Source of the DNA: Bedellia somnulentella
Taxonomy: Eukaryota > Arthropoda > Insecta > Lepidoptera > Bedelliidae
Reading direction: 5' to 3'
Assembly: GCA_963576735.1 (NCBI GenBank)
Contig: OY755190.1
Coordinates: 9,603,695 to 9,667,694 of the forward strand
Length of the DNA: 64,000 nt
Part shown: in pieces, positions 30,501 to 39,989 of the stretch
Numbering within the stretch: position 1 is the first letter of the stretch
Layout of the letters: the number at the start of each line of letters is the position of its first letter
Made by a program: the position numbers and the translations under genes
Notes under the pieces: model-generated
Told to the model about the DNA's origin: nothing
The model's database searches: none
Seen by the model: the letters and a program-made list of their open reading frames with translations, nothing else

Positions 30501-33500
30501 ATATAGACTTGAGAGGTACAGTCTAAGTATGAGTAGGTGAGCAATGAGGTTGCAAACTATAGTAATATAATTATTCGTTATTATAATTTTATATACATAA
30601 TTATAATACACGATATATATGTTTATAATTATATAGCAAACCTAATAATAATTTTATTAATAATTTTACCCTCTCTTCTACAAAAAGTGTCTGTGGAAGA
30701 ATTGATTCTATATTCCCCTTATTTGATTATAGTCTTAATAATATGTGTATAGTCTTAAGTACTCGTATTGGAAAAAAATATAAGTCAATAAATTACAAAG
30801 CGATAATGAAATAACGAAACAAATGTTTAACAATGAATTTGGGTCGAGTTTAACGATATTGGGAAGAGGTTAAGGTAAAATAGTTAGGACACTCATAAAA
30901 TATTCAAATGGTTCATTATACTCAGTTTCAGTAATATTTCAATCATTTTTAAACAATTCAATTATATATTTTGTAATTGTAAGTCTAAAATAACATGTTA
31001 TGTCGAATATTATTTTTGATTGTATGCATTATTTAACCAATATATATACCTGGGACAAACCATTCGGTTAGGTAGATCCAACTTCGAGAATGAGGTCAAC
31101 CGTCGAATCCAGCTCGGCTGGGCAGCGTTCGGGAAGCTGCGCCATATCTTCTCGTCCTCAATTCCGCAGAGTCTCAAGACAAAGGTCTATGACCAATGTG
31201 TGTTGCCAGTCATGACCTACGGCACAGAGACGTGGCCTCTCACAGTGGGCCTCATTTGAAGGCACCGAGTCACCCAAAAGGCAATGGAGAGGGCTATGTT
31301 AGGAGTTTCACTACCCAATCGTTGGGGCTCGAAGGTTTTGGAGTGGCGGCCACGCACCGGACGACGCAGTGTGGGTAGGATACCACAAGGTGGACCGATG
31401 ACTTGGTCAAGGTCGCGGGAAGCCGATGGATGAGGGCAGCACAGGTCCGGTCGTTGTGGGGATCATTGGGAGAGGCCTATGTCCAGCAGTGGACATCTAT
31501 AGGCTGATGATGATGATGATCATCATCTTATAACTCATCTTATCTACAAATCATATTAAAGTGCCAGCTTAGAATGTCACTACCCCTTTCTACCCACGGA
31601 TGTCGTAAGAGGCAACTAATGGTATGGGACTTTTAAGTGGTTCTTGGGGACGCGGTTGGAGACCATCACCAACGATACTCTTTATCTACCATCTTGTCCC
31701 CTATCAACTTCCCCCATTCCAAAGCTCTGGCTACCCCGTTAAGGGCTTTATAGCCGTGAGTATATGTATGTATGTGTGTACGTATACATTCATTAAACTA
31801 ACTTAATCTTGCCAACTATAATATTATCTCAAAATCATATTACAAATGGCCGTAATGGATGTATGAAAAAAATATATACGTGTGGAATTGAGAACACTCT
31901 TTTTTTTGAAGACGGTTAAAAAGATAAAAGATGGTAAAATTATACGATCCATTTCTAACCAATATAATCCATACATAACATAACATAACATAAAATATAC
32001 TCACGGCTATAAATCCCTAGAAGGGGTAGCCAGAGCTAAGGAATTAGAAATTCCTCAGCCACTTTTGGAAATGGAGTGGGGAAAAGATGGTAATGTAAAG
32101 GTTGTTGGTGATGGGTCTCCAGCCGCATCGCCCAAAAATCCCTTAAAAGCCCCAATACCGTTAGTCGCCTCTTACGTACACCCATCGGTAGAAACGGGTC
32201 AGTGCTATTCTAAGCCGACACTACACGGCTAAAATATAAAAGATGGTAAAATCATACGATCCATTTCTTACCAATATAATCCATACATATCCCAGCATTC
32301 ACAAAAGGCACCCCTTGCCCTTAGCTGCCTCGTACGGCATGCGTTGAAATAATATTATTCTTTGTCAAAATGACGACAACAATAAATGGTTTCTTATAAT
32401 TTTGTTGCAGTGTCGCCTTAAATTTTTACTTTTTGTATATTCCATCCAAAAACATAAATTTTATAATTAGTGGCACCTAGAAGAAGCAATATATTATAAA
32501 CATTAATGATATCGTTATATTATTGAGATGGTTTGGGCACATAGAGAGGATGGATGATAGAAAATTGTTAAAAGGGATCTATAGAGCTAGTGTGGATGGT
32601 AATGTTAGTAGAGAACGACCACGGAGAACACACTTGGACCAAATTGAGAGTGTGCTCAAAAAGGCTGGCGTCCGAAGTATGAAGAATAAAAGAGCATGTA
32701 TGAAAAGACAGTGTATTCGTACAAAACGGCGATAGGCCTGCCCCCTATCACGTGAGTACACTGTCTAAGCAAAACGTGGGTACCTTCTCTGGAAACTAGA
32801 TGGCGCTTGCCATGTGAGTTCAGAAGTATTGGTACCTCTGCCAACCCCTTCGGGGATAAACGGCGTGAACGTTTATGTTATGTTTATGTTATGTATGTTT
32901 ATGTATGAAAAGATTGATGGATGTAAACGAAGCTAGAGAGGTTTGCCAGGATCGTACGAAGTGGCGATCAATAGTCTCTGCCTACCCCAATGGGAACTGA
33001 TGGCGTGAGTATACGTATGTATGTATGTATATCGTAAACTGTTAAGTCTACTATTAAGTCGATTACAAATGTTCCACAGTACATCGCCACATAAATTACA
33101 TTTCATTACACTTTGCCTCGCAAACCGAAACTTAGTCCAACTTTTTTAATTTCAGCAACATGGTGGCTCTACCGCACAAAACTTCGGAAGGCTACCACGT
33201 GTTACTCTACCGATTATCGGACTTTGACTACAGCAAGTTGAACTTCGCGGACGCCGTTCGGGTCTTCTGTATGTTCAATGACGTGAAACTGTCGGAAGAC
33301 CAACTGTCTGAGGGATATATTGTCATCTTTGATATGAAGGGCTGCAGTTTGGGCCATCTGACCAGAGTTACGTTGCCTGCTTTGAGAGCTTTTATGCAGT
33401 ATATTCAAGTAAGTGGACGATGGGTCTTTATTTGCAGATAATTAGTTTCGGCTTAGAATAGCATAACCCCATTTCTTCCCAAGGGTGATCGTAAGAGGCG

Positions 33501-34749
33501 ACCATAGGTATTGGGGCATCTTAAGCGATTTATGGGGGATGTAGTTCGAGACCCATCACCAACAACCTTTATTTTACTATCTTTTCCCCGCTCACCTTCC
33601 AAAAGTGGCTGAGGATTTTCATATTCTAAAACTCTGGCTACCCCTTTTTGGGATTTATAGCTGTGGGTATATGTATTATGTATGTATTTATATTCACCAT
33701 CAATTAAATTGACCAGAGACTTATCTGTAGAGGTGATATTGGCACGATTGCTTGTAGATCGAGACAAATATTGGAATTCATTGTGAAACAAATTGATATT
33801 AAAATAGAGATCCTTAATTGTAACAGCTGTGTAGTATCGGCTTAGAATAGCACTACCCCATTTCTTCCGGTAGGTGTACGTAAGAGGCGACTAACGGACT
33901 TGGGGCTTTTTAAGGGATTTTTGGGCGATGCGGTTGGAGACCCATCACCAACAACCTTTATTTTACCATCTTTTCCCTATTCAACTTTCCAAAAGTGGCT
34001 GAGGAATTTCTAATTTCTTTGCTCTGGCTACCCCTTTTAGGGATTTATAGCCGTGAGTATATGTATGTATGTATGTATGTAGAACATTGCACACTTTTAA
34101 CATAGTAAAATAATTTTACAAATTGGTTTCTTTATTGTAAACCAGATTTTCCTAAGTTAATGATGTTAAATAACTTTATCAAAAAACATATATCATCATT
34201 GCATATTTATGTTATCATCTCTTTAAATTAAAGGTGCCAAACATATAATAAATAAATAAAAAAAAAACTCATTTATTTCGGACAATGCAGATCCATAATT
34301 TTGTTAGTACATGCATTAATGAAAAAAAAAACGTATCTCTCTTTCTCTTTATCGCACTCAGTTATTTCAACGATTCCTTATTCTTACAGAATGCTCATCC
34401 TTGCCGCTTGAAAAAAATCCACGTAGTTCACACGGTGTCGTTCATCAACCAAGTAATGTGTTTAGTCAAGCCTCTCATCCATTCCAACCTTCTGAACCTC
34501 CTCAACTTCTGTTCAGAAGGTCCTGCGTCAGTAGTAGACAAGGATCTTCTGCCTGAAGACTACGGCGGCCCAGTGCCATCCGTTGAAGAGCTCCATAAAG
34601 AACAAAGGAAGCTCATGGAAGAGGTCTATCGAGACTGGTTAATAGAGACAGAAATTTTCAAGGTCGATGAAAAGAAGCGAGTGAAAAAGCCAAGCAGAGG
34701 AATATTTGCTAGTCTCACGAGTGGCTTCAAAAGCCTTGAGATAGACTGA
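27419..34749 (+). CDS. CRAL-TRIO domain lipid-binding protein (four coding exons)
   Basis: Coding exons 27419-27510, 29783-29974, 33156-33408 and 34390-34749 join in frame to 298 residues, the usual size of insect CRAL-TRIO proteins (the alpha-tocopherol-transfer/retinaldehyde-binding type). These are soluble cytosolic carriers of hydrophobic ligands such as retinoids, carotenoids or tocopherol. No signal peptide or membrane segment is seen. The CRAL-TRIO N-terminal helical region is about residues 20-75 and the Sec14-like lipid-binding domain about 95-245. The hallmark LLPEDYGG lies at 232-239, with GYIVIFDMKG in the core strand and a basic C-terminal tail. The ligand cannot be predicted. 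Introns are canonical GT/AG and filled with SINEs and Helitrons. The start at 27419 is the first ATG after the acceptor at 27400, with the start context GCGATGG. Confidence 0.92.
27630..27715 (+). repeat. SINE-A 3' remnant in intron
   Basis: Ends CCTTTGGGATTTATGGCCGT and a short ATGT tail. Confidence 0.6.
27875..28129 (+). repeat. SINE-A full-length copy in intron
   Basis: GCTGTGTAGTGTCGGCTTAG to a (TATG)n tail. GGTTGGAGACC, the B-box-like motif, is at 27981-27991. The flanks are TTTA/TTAT-rich, so the target duplication is ambiguous. Confidence 0.9.
28135..28525. other. Intron sequence
   Basis: Non-coding. A LINE-C-like scrap near 28225-28255 (ATGGCGAACAATAGTCTCTA). Nothing else. Confidence 0.45.
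28530..28779 (-). repeat. SINE-A full-length copy in intron
   Basis: (CATA)n tail to GACGCTACACAGC. Very close to the copy at 55189-55432, sharing GGAAGGTGCGTGGGGAATAG. Confidence 0.9.
28790..29255. other. Intron sequence
   Basis: No element or frame recognised. Confidence 0.45.
29260..29500 (-). mobile_element. Short non-autonomous Helitron in intron
   Basis: The minus-strand start TCTAATATATAAAATTCTTG is at 29500 and the end is ...GGGTCAGCTAG at 29260. About 240 bp, no coding. Related termini are at 37984-38202. Confidence 0.75.
29783..29974 (+). CDS. CRAL-TRIO gene, second coding exon
   Basis: Acceptor TTTTCCCCAG|G. Residues 31-95, including ISDEFVMLFLHSNYYKVKET, the N-terminal CRAL-TRIO helices. 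Donor GTAAGT at 29975. Confidence 0.92.
29995..30270. repeat. tRNA-like element with inverted arms, carrying a palindromic insert
   Basis: Left arm GAAAGAAAAATTTCAACAGC with a B-box-like GAACTTGAACCC. The right arm is its inverted partner, GTGTCGAAATTTTTCTTTC. Inside, 30050-30190 is a near-perfect palindrome (see M3). Confidence 0.55.
30050..30192. repeat. Palindromic MITE M3
   Basis: GATTACGTATCTTTTGCGAC on the left and the inverted ...TCGCTAAAGATACATAATC on the right. Arms of about 60 bp share GATTGTGTCGCAAGTT and GTCGCTGTCAA. Confidence 0.75.
30360..30525 (+). repeat. Decayed SINE-A in intron
   Basis: GGGTATCGTTTAAGGCGACT, a truncated core and a CATATAGACTTGAG end. Heavily diverged. Confidence 0.5.
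30535..31030. other. AT-rich intron sequence
   Basis: A TATAA-rich low-complexity stretch around 30570-30660. No host gene evidence. Confidence 0.5.
31035..31520 (+). mobile_element. RTE-type LINE 3' fragment in intron
   Basis: The frame reads YLGQTIRLGRSNFENEVNRR, then IQLGWAAFGKLRHIF and VLPVMTYGTETWPL, the C-terminal region typical of RTE-class endonuclease/reverse-transcriptases. A segment after GLI is deleted and the frame shifts. The RWGSKVLEWRPRTGRRSVGR part is recognisable in another frame, and the end is CAGTGGACATCTATAGG with a (GAT)n tail at about 31505-31520. 5'-truncated and inactive. Confidence 0.8.
31559..31780 (+). repeat. SINE-A, apparent hybrid of two subfamilies
   Basis: The 5' half has the second-subfamily GAATGTCACTACCCCTTTC. 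The 3' half has the first-subfamily CCAAAGCTCTGGCTACCCCG. A deletion lies at the junction. Confidence 0.8.
31924..32289 (-). repeat. SINE-A insertion bounded by 54-bp direct repeats
   Basis: 31924-31977 (ATAAAAGATGGTAAAATTAT...) recurs at 32236-32289 with about two differences. The SINE-A lies between, from its CATAACATAA-type tail to GACACTACACGGC. Confidence 0.8.
31978..32230 (-). repeat. SINE-A copy with modified tail
   Basis: The tail is (CATAA)n rather than (CATA)n. The body is full-length. Confidence 0.88.
32522..33032 (+). mobile_element. LINE-C 3' end with SINE-B inserted
   Basis: Translates to MRWFGHIERMDDRKLLKGIY, then RERPRRTHLDQIESVLKKAG and, after the insertion, the DVNEAREVCQDRTKW part, ending near CTGCCTACCCCAATGGGAAC with GTGAGTATACGTATG tail. 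The best-preserved LINE-C end in the window. Confidence 0.85.
32709..32900 (+). repeat. 5'-truncated SINE-B with 13-bp target duplication
   Basis: ATGTATGAAAAGA at 32696-32708 and 32901-32913. It lacks the tRNA-like head and ends with the CCCCTTCGGGG hairpin, GGCGTGAACG and an ATGTT-type tail. Confidence 0.92.
33156..33408 (+). CDS. CRAL-TRIO gene, third coding exon
   Basis: Acceptor TTAATTTCAG|C. Residues 95-179, with SEGYHVLLYRLSDFDYSK and SEGYIVIFDMKGCSLGHLTR, the conserved strands of the lipid-binding fold. Donor GTAAGT at 33409. Confidence 0.92.
33444..33690 (+). repeat. SINE-A copy in intron
   Basis: Starts AGTTTCGGCTTAGAATAGC 35 bp after the exon. The core is GTTCGAGACCC, the best B-box match of all copies. 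The tail is a short ATGT run. Confidence 0.85.
33826..34080 (+). repeat. SINE-A full-length copy in intron
   Basis: GCTGTGTAGTATCGGCTTAG to (ATGT)n. Confidence 0.9.
34245..34335 (-). repeat. LINE 3'-end fragment just before the last exon
   Basis: CATTTATTTCGGACAATGCA and ATCCATAATTTTGTTAGTAC match the LINE 3' end at 50340-50385. The adjoining TAAATAAATAAA is the tail. About 55 bp separate it from the acceptor of the last CRAL-TRIO exon. Confidence 0.6.
34390..34749 (+). CDS. CRAL-TRIO gene, last coding exon
   Basis: Acceptor TTCTTACAG|A. Residues 180-298. Contains KIHVVHTVSFINQVMCLVKP, LLPEDYGG and the C-terminal RGIFASLTSGFKSLEID, with TGA at 34747-34749. Confidence 0.92.
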   Translation, partial: NAHPCRLKKIHVVHTVSFINQVMCLVKPLIHSNLLNLLNFCSEGPASVVDKDLLPEDYGGPVPSVEELHKEQRKLMEEVYRDWLIETEIFKVDEKKRVKKPSRGIFASLTSGFKSLEID

Positions 34750-35560
34750 GTTAAGACTGATATTTTTGTATGGGACCTGATGTTTTTAGTTCATATTTCA
34801 ATTATGTATTTACAAATTTCTAGTAAAAATATTCTTTATAATTTGCATGCATAGCTAATTCAGGTTCTTCATTAAAATACCTACCAAAGTACTTATTAAA
34901 ATATTACTTACATTTTTGGTAAATGACAGTGTCTCTTTAAGTTTTTTCTTCAAGTTTTCGTTATTTAGTCAATCTTAGTAGTACATTTATAATAATAAAG
35001 TGCCAAATCATATGTCGGTATTTAGATGATCTAATTAAGTGCAATATATCTTTTAGTTTGCTATTTGCTTGGAGTATACTCGTCATGTAATCATTAAAAA
35101 GAAAAAAAATGGTCTTAGACGATTTAAAAGGTTAAATTTTAAATCGTATCTAAAGTCTATTTTTAAGATACCTAGCAAAAAAGTGGCAGCTCAAACTCAG
35201 AATTTATATTTTTTCTGCCTTGCCGTATTTTTATGGGTATCGTCCTTAAAAATCTTGTTGACTAGTGAGTATGTAATAAGTTACCATGTTTTAAGAGTGT
35301 CTACATAAATTATATAGCTGTAATATAAATGTAAATAGGCACATAATGTATGTAAAGCATGTACCACGTAAGAATAATAAAGTATATACGCTTTAAATGA
35401 TATTGTTACTTCCATACTCATAACATGACTGATTTTTTACAGTTTTCCTAAAACTATATAAAAGTTTTGCACAAAATTTTAAACAGCACTTTTGTTATTT
35501 GGTGTTAATTTTATGAATAGATTATATTGTAAATATTCAATAAACTTTTTAACTGCTTTT
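34750..35560 (+). other. 3' UTR of the CRAL-TRIO gene
   Basis: Non-coding and almost free of repeats. AATAAA signals at 34994-34999, 35376-35381 and 35539-35544. The last is followed by a T-rich stretch and is a plausible cleavage site. Short frames here are not coding-like. Confidence 0.6.
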
Positions 35561-35639
35561 ATTTGTTTCATTTTATTTTAAGAGACCATAGGAGGAGGCT
35601 AGGATTGTATACTCCTTCGGATTCGGAAGGTATCGTCAT

Positions 35640-35880
35640 ACTCATACTACACAGCTCAAACTCAGACGCCTATATATCCTCGAAGGGATTGGCAGATACA
35701 CATCAACATTCTTATACTTCTGAACATCACGTAGTATTGTCACCTGGTGTTCAGTGTATCAACGTTTTGCTTGGATAGTGTACTCACGTGATAGGAGGCC
35801 AGCTTATCGCCGTTTTGTACGAATACACTGCCACATGACAAAGTACAACTTAGCCACGGGCAGTCGTTCTACCTATTGGA
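35640..35880 (-). repeat. SINE-B copy, 5' end truncated
   Basis: Degraded GACGCCTATATATCCTCGAA, CACCTGGTGTTCAGTG, GTACGAATACACTGCCACAT, and remains of the head (CTACCTATTGGACTATCACG). Confidence 0.8.
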
Positions 35881-36003
35881 CTATCACGTCCATAGTATGA
35901 AGAATAAAAGAGAGTGTATGAAAATATTGATGGATGTAAATGAAGCTAGAGAGGTTTCCGAGGATCGTACAATGTGGCGATCGATAGTCTCTGCCTACCC
36001 ATT
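35880..36003 (+). repeat. LINE-C 3' fragment
   Basis: AGTATGAAGAATAAAAGAG, GATGGATGTAAATGAAGC and GATCGATAGTCTCTGCCTAC. Confidence 0.8.
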
Positions 36004-36004
36004 A

Positions 36005-36555
36005 ATTACAAAAATGAAAACACTCAAACAAATCTTTCGTCTGTGAAATATGAGTATGGACGGATGAAGTTCGTAATTTTGTTACTTGTAACTATTAAAA
36101 AAATCGGGACTGATAACAAACGATGGTAAGCAAATTAACCTACTTGTTCATTAAAAAGGGATACAAGTTAAATAAATCATCTTAATTCTGTGGCGACACA
36201 GCAGGGTGTACTGGCCAGTATATCTTTGCTGTTCCCACAATTCCAGTATTTACGAGAATCATAGAGGTACTACCATACGCCGCCGCGCCGCCGCGCCGCC
36301 GCCTCCGTGCTGAATCGGTTTTGACAAGCACTAGCCCATCACTACGCATGGACGTCGTACTACACGGCCTAAAGTTAGTACCTATGATGGTGTATAAGTC
36401 AAGGGCATATCCAGCCATATGGGCAATATAGTCGTGCTCACAACCCTAATCGACCGACGACGTCACACTTTTATGGTCTATTGAGGCTAAAGCTGATTTA
36501 ATGACACCGCCACAACATTTTTTGAGGACTGGAGCCGTTCCTGGTATGAGTAGAT
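36005..36555. other. Non-coding with a short GC-rich tract
   Basis: 36278-36306 is a CGCCG repeat tract. The 78-residue minus-strand frame across it has no recognised features and is not called. Confidence 0.45.
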
Positions 36556-36559
36556 ATAC

Positions 36560-36762
36560 AAACATACATCTATATATATAATTACGGCTTTAAATCGGCT
36601 TTAAATTCGGAATATGAAATTAGTCACCACCCACTCTAGAAGTTGAGAGTGGAAAATCCCAAAATCACTATAAAAGTACCAATAACCTGAGCCGCCTCTT
36701 ACGAACACCCACAGAAAGAAATGGGTTAGTTTTATACTAAGCCGACACTACACAGTAAATAA
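36560..36762 (-). repeat. Decayed SINE-A
   Basis: ATTACGGCTTTAAATCGGC, then GAACACCCACAGAAAGAAAT and AGCCGACACTACACAGT. Confidence 0.75.
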
Positions 36763-36769
36763 ACAGCAA

Positions 36770-37190
36770 TAGACATATAAGATTATAAGTGCCATAAGGT
36801 GGGCATATAATGAAGATGAATTCAAACCGATGATTTAAAAATACAATTTACGTTTAGTTCCTGTTTTTACGATTAGTAAGGTGTTATTTTGCAAATTAAA
36901 GATTAATTGCATGAAATTTAATCATTTTATAAGATGACTTAATTATTTGACTTATAAATGTTCTCACATTTCTACATAATATAATTTGCATAATTTTGAT
37001 TTCAACAACCCCTCATCACCGATCTTCTATTCAAACTTTTCCCCAAAGTGACTAAGAAAACAAGTCAAAAGAGTTTCCCACCCCTCCACAAATAAAATCT
37101 CTGTATAAATACGACTGCATACGTTTTGTTTTCCAAATAGAATGAGCTATGAATAGAGTCCTGAAAAACAGGTGCATTAATCCAATCATT
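36770..37190. other. AT-rich non-coding DNA
   Basis: Nothing assignable. Confidence 0.45.
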
Positions 37191-37199
37191 TACCGCTTA

Positions 37200-37319
37200 A
37201 CGATTGACTGAATGCCAGTGTGGGTTGGCGTGACGTGCAGCGAGGAAGCGAGAGACGGTGCGAGAGAGACGGAGCTCGCCTTCCATTGAAGAGGAGAGGA
37301 TGCGCGGGTGTTGCCACAG
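37200..37319 (+). promoter_or_regulatory. Possible untranslated exon
   Basis: GC-rich for this window (GACGTGCAGCGAGGAAGCG, GAGACGGAGCTCGCC) and ending in a good donor CACAG|GTAGGT at 37319/37320. It could be a leader exon of the downstream RIM-BP gene or of an unseen gene. No ORF. Confidence 0.3.
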
Positions 37320-37324
37320 GTAGG

Positions 37325-37980
37325 TTAAGTTTTGCCTTGTAATTTTGTATTTATGTAGTGATTATTTTGATGAGTAAAACTTTGTAATGCATGCTTGTAT
37401 TTAAGAGTAACCTGCTGGATGTATGACGAAAGCGTTACGGAAAGTTGTTAGTGGATAATGCAAGTTGAGAGGGAGATAAGTTAGTGAAGCTGGAAGAGAT
37501 TTATGTTTCGTTAATTAATAAAACTTGTTGTGTAAATTAACTGGAAGGCAAGGAAGAAAGATGCAAGCACATTTTTTTCTATTTTCTTCATAGCTTGCAC
37601 TCATCATTAGCGAAAAGACATGACTGCTAGACGTATAGACTACACAGATTATTGTTGGATGAAACGAACTTGTTTTTACATATATGTTTGCTATGAGTGC
37701 TAACATTTACGCATTTTTAGAGTAGGCTTCCTTCAATTTGCATTGACTTGGTGCAGGTCCTAGATAGCTGAACAAAATCAACAAAACATTAAGATAGAAT
37801 TACAAAGGTAGTTGTTTCGGAGATAATTGGGAGAGGCCTGTTAGTATAAGATCCCGCTGCATGAATATGCAGTTTATTTGATGAAACTTCATTTTTATGA
37901 ATGATGATTGTTAGTAGAATAGAGTACAGCAGGGTTGCCCATCAAAATATGGCCGTTATTAGATTTAATTAAATATTTTA
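37325..37980. other. AT-rich non-coding DNA
   Basis: No element recognised. Confidence 0.45.
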
Positions 37981-37983
37981 TAA

Positions 37984-38202
37984 CTAGCTGACCCGGCAGA
38001 CTCCGTACTGTCAAATTTGCTTATAAGAAAGCTTAAGGCGTTTTCACCGATACTCTTAGTTCAATCAGGCGTAAATATTTTACAATTTGGGTCATTATCT
38101 AACATTCTGCAAAATTTCACTTATATACATTATGTACCTGAGGAGCCTTTTTGCCTCAAACACACAAACATCTAAACTTTTACTTTTATAATATTAATAG
38201 GA
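37984..38202 (-). mobile_element. Short non-autonomous Helitron
   Basis: The minus-strand start TCCTATTAATATTATAAAAG is at 38202 and the end ...GCCGGGTCAGCTAG at 37984. No target duplication. Same family as 29260-29500, about 220 bp. Confidence 0.75.
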
Positions 38203-38204
38203 TT

Positions 38205-38790
38205 ATATATTTTTCAAAATTGCATCTATATGTTTTTTGGGTGAATCCATGTTATTTAAAAGAAAATGATGAGTGAAATAGAAATAAAAATGGTTGCTAG
38301 CTCTCAGTCGGCCGCAATCTTTTGGTTGCCAGGGGTAAACAGGTATATTATTGCTCATTATTCACACTTACGTGTTTTGAATTATATATGAAATTAAAGT
38401 TAATACATTTGTCGACACGAAGACACAGGGTTGCCAAAAATATATGCTGCAGGTAGGGTTACATACTGTATATCCGAAACTTTTAAACCCGACTTTTTTT
38501 TAATTGCCATAATATTGTTTCACCGAAATTTCAAATACCATATTCTTACATTCCAGATTATCGATTGACTTTTTTTTTCTTTACTATCATTATGATTAAC
38601 CACTAGAACGGATTCCCACAGAATCAAAAACCAGATATACCTTAATTCCGCAATATTGCTTTTCCGAAAAATCACTATTCCAAAAAATCATTTTCTATAC
38701 ATTTGAAATACAGATGTATTGAAAGATACCTACTGCTATGAATAATTTTGCAGGCATATTTTTTGTAAGTAAGTAGTATACCCCGCCCCC
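38205..38790. other. AT-rich non-coding DNA
   Basis: No frame or known repeat. Confidence 0.45.
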
Positions 38791-38794
38791 CGTC

Positions 38795-38965
38795 CCCTAT
38801 ATGTAGCAAGCATGCAAGCAAGCTGCAAGCAAGCAAGTATGCATATAGGCATGCATCAGGCATTTAGTGCTCGCTCCGCTGCGCTACGCTCGCTCGTTTT
38901 ATACATAACCGACATGCAACCAAGCAAGCAAGTAAACATACAAACAGGCATGCATCTGCGTTTTA
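38795..38965. repeat. AAGCAAGC/GCATGC repeat element, copy 2
   Basis: GCAAGCAAGCAAGTATGCAT, GTGCTCGCTCCGCTGCGCTA and CAACCAAGCAAGCAAGTAAA. A shorter relative of 19375-19570. Confidence 0.5.
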
Positions 38966-39489
38966 TTTATAAATTTTTCTAACATAAATAATATCTAGTT
39001 AAAGAGATTTACGATTTGTAAGACTATAGATAAAGTTACTTCGGTCTTTAAAACCTATGGAATGATGAGATTATAGTAAAAAATATAGTTGGTAAAAGCA
39101 AAAAATTCATTTTAAATAATCTGATTTTAAATTCTGTGAACCGTTTTCTGAATGTTGAAATTCGGATTTAAAATATTCGAAATGTTACCTGCAGGTAGAG
39201 GTTGCCATCATTTAAATTTATGACTCTCACTCTAGTCACAAAAAAAGTAATTGGTAATATAGTGATTATGATGTACAAGTTGAGTCAATAAATAGAACTC
39301 ACTTAACCATATTTTCTCTTTTAGGAGTAGAGAGGGCTCTACTGAACTAAGGGTGAGGATAGTGAACTCTTCAGGTCTGGGTACACCTTCTTGGGATCAT
39401 AAAGGTTAGGTTAGTATCTCTTAGCCTAGCGTACATATTAGCCTATTAATAATGAATCCAAAATCTATAGGTAATTTTTTTTTTCCTCC

Positions 39490-39640
39490 AAATCCGGGAA
39501 ATGACTACGCTGGCATCAGCGACGCGCGTAGTCGGCGCGCTATTTCGTGACGTCACGCAAAGGAGGCCTCGCGCATGCGCCCAACTATCGAGCGGCATGT
39601 GCCCCTCGCAGCCGGTCGACCACTCCGCCCTGATAAATCG
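39490..39640 (+). promoter_or_regulatory. CpG-rich promoter-like block
   Basis: Far richer in CG than its surroundings. It contains palindromic CGTGACGTCACG (CRE-like) at 39546-39557 and CGCGCATGCGCC (NRF-1/ewg-like) at 39571-39582. It precedes a spliced leader candidate (39780-39986) and the RIM-BP exons on the same strand. The promoter role is inferred. Confidence 0.5.
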
Positions 39641-39779
39641 CGATTTTTCTATATCAAAGCGAATTTTAGAACTGCACTAACTTATTACATATTTCTTTAA
39701 TCTCAGACGAATTTGGTGTCATTTAGTACAAACACAAAAGACGGGCGCTTCGCTTATTCAGTTATCAGTTCAGTTATCG

Positions 39780-39986
39780 CTACGTATTCTGGAATCCAAA
39801 ATGGCAGGACGAGGGCTCGTCGCGAGCTCGTGGGTGTGTAGCTTTATCGACATTCATGAGTGCCTCTAAGTATAAATGTTACGCAAGCTGAGGACCGAGT
39901 GCTTAGAACGTTCAATTATTGTGATATATAGCACAGCCACTCTGAGGTGCAGTGTCTTCATGTAACCCGTAGCAGCTTTTATTCAT
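39780..39986 (+). promoter_or_regulatory. Possible leader exon with a short upstream ORF
   Basis: Repeat-free sequence with donor TTCAT|GTAAGTAA at 39986/39987. An ATG at about 39801 opens a 22-codon frame (MAGRGLVASSWVCSF...) that stops before the donor. It may be an upstream ORF in the 5' UTR of the RIM-BP gene. Start and gene link are inferred. Confidence 0.35.
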
Positions 39987-39989
39987 GTA

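Noticed and set aside
35069..35308. 79-codon frame downstream of the CRAL-TRIO stop
   Set aside because: Lies in the probable 3' UTR between poly(A) signals. Lysine/phenylalanine-rich composition is what AT-rich non-coding DNA gives.
36182..36418. 78-codon minus-strand frame over a CGCCG tract
   Set aside because: Low complexity, no splice sites or domain, and no homologous frame in the window.
38795..38965. CRISPR-like or satellite array
   Set aside because: The AAGCAAGC units are irregular with no unique spacers of fixed size, and the sequence is eukaryotic.
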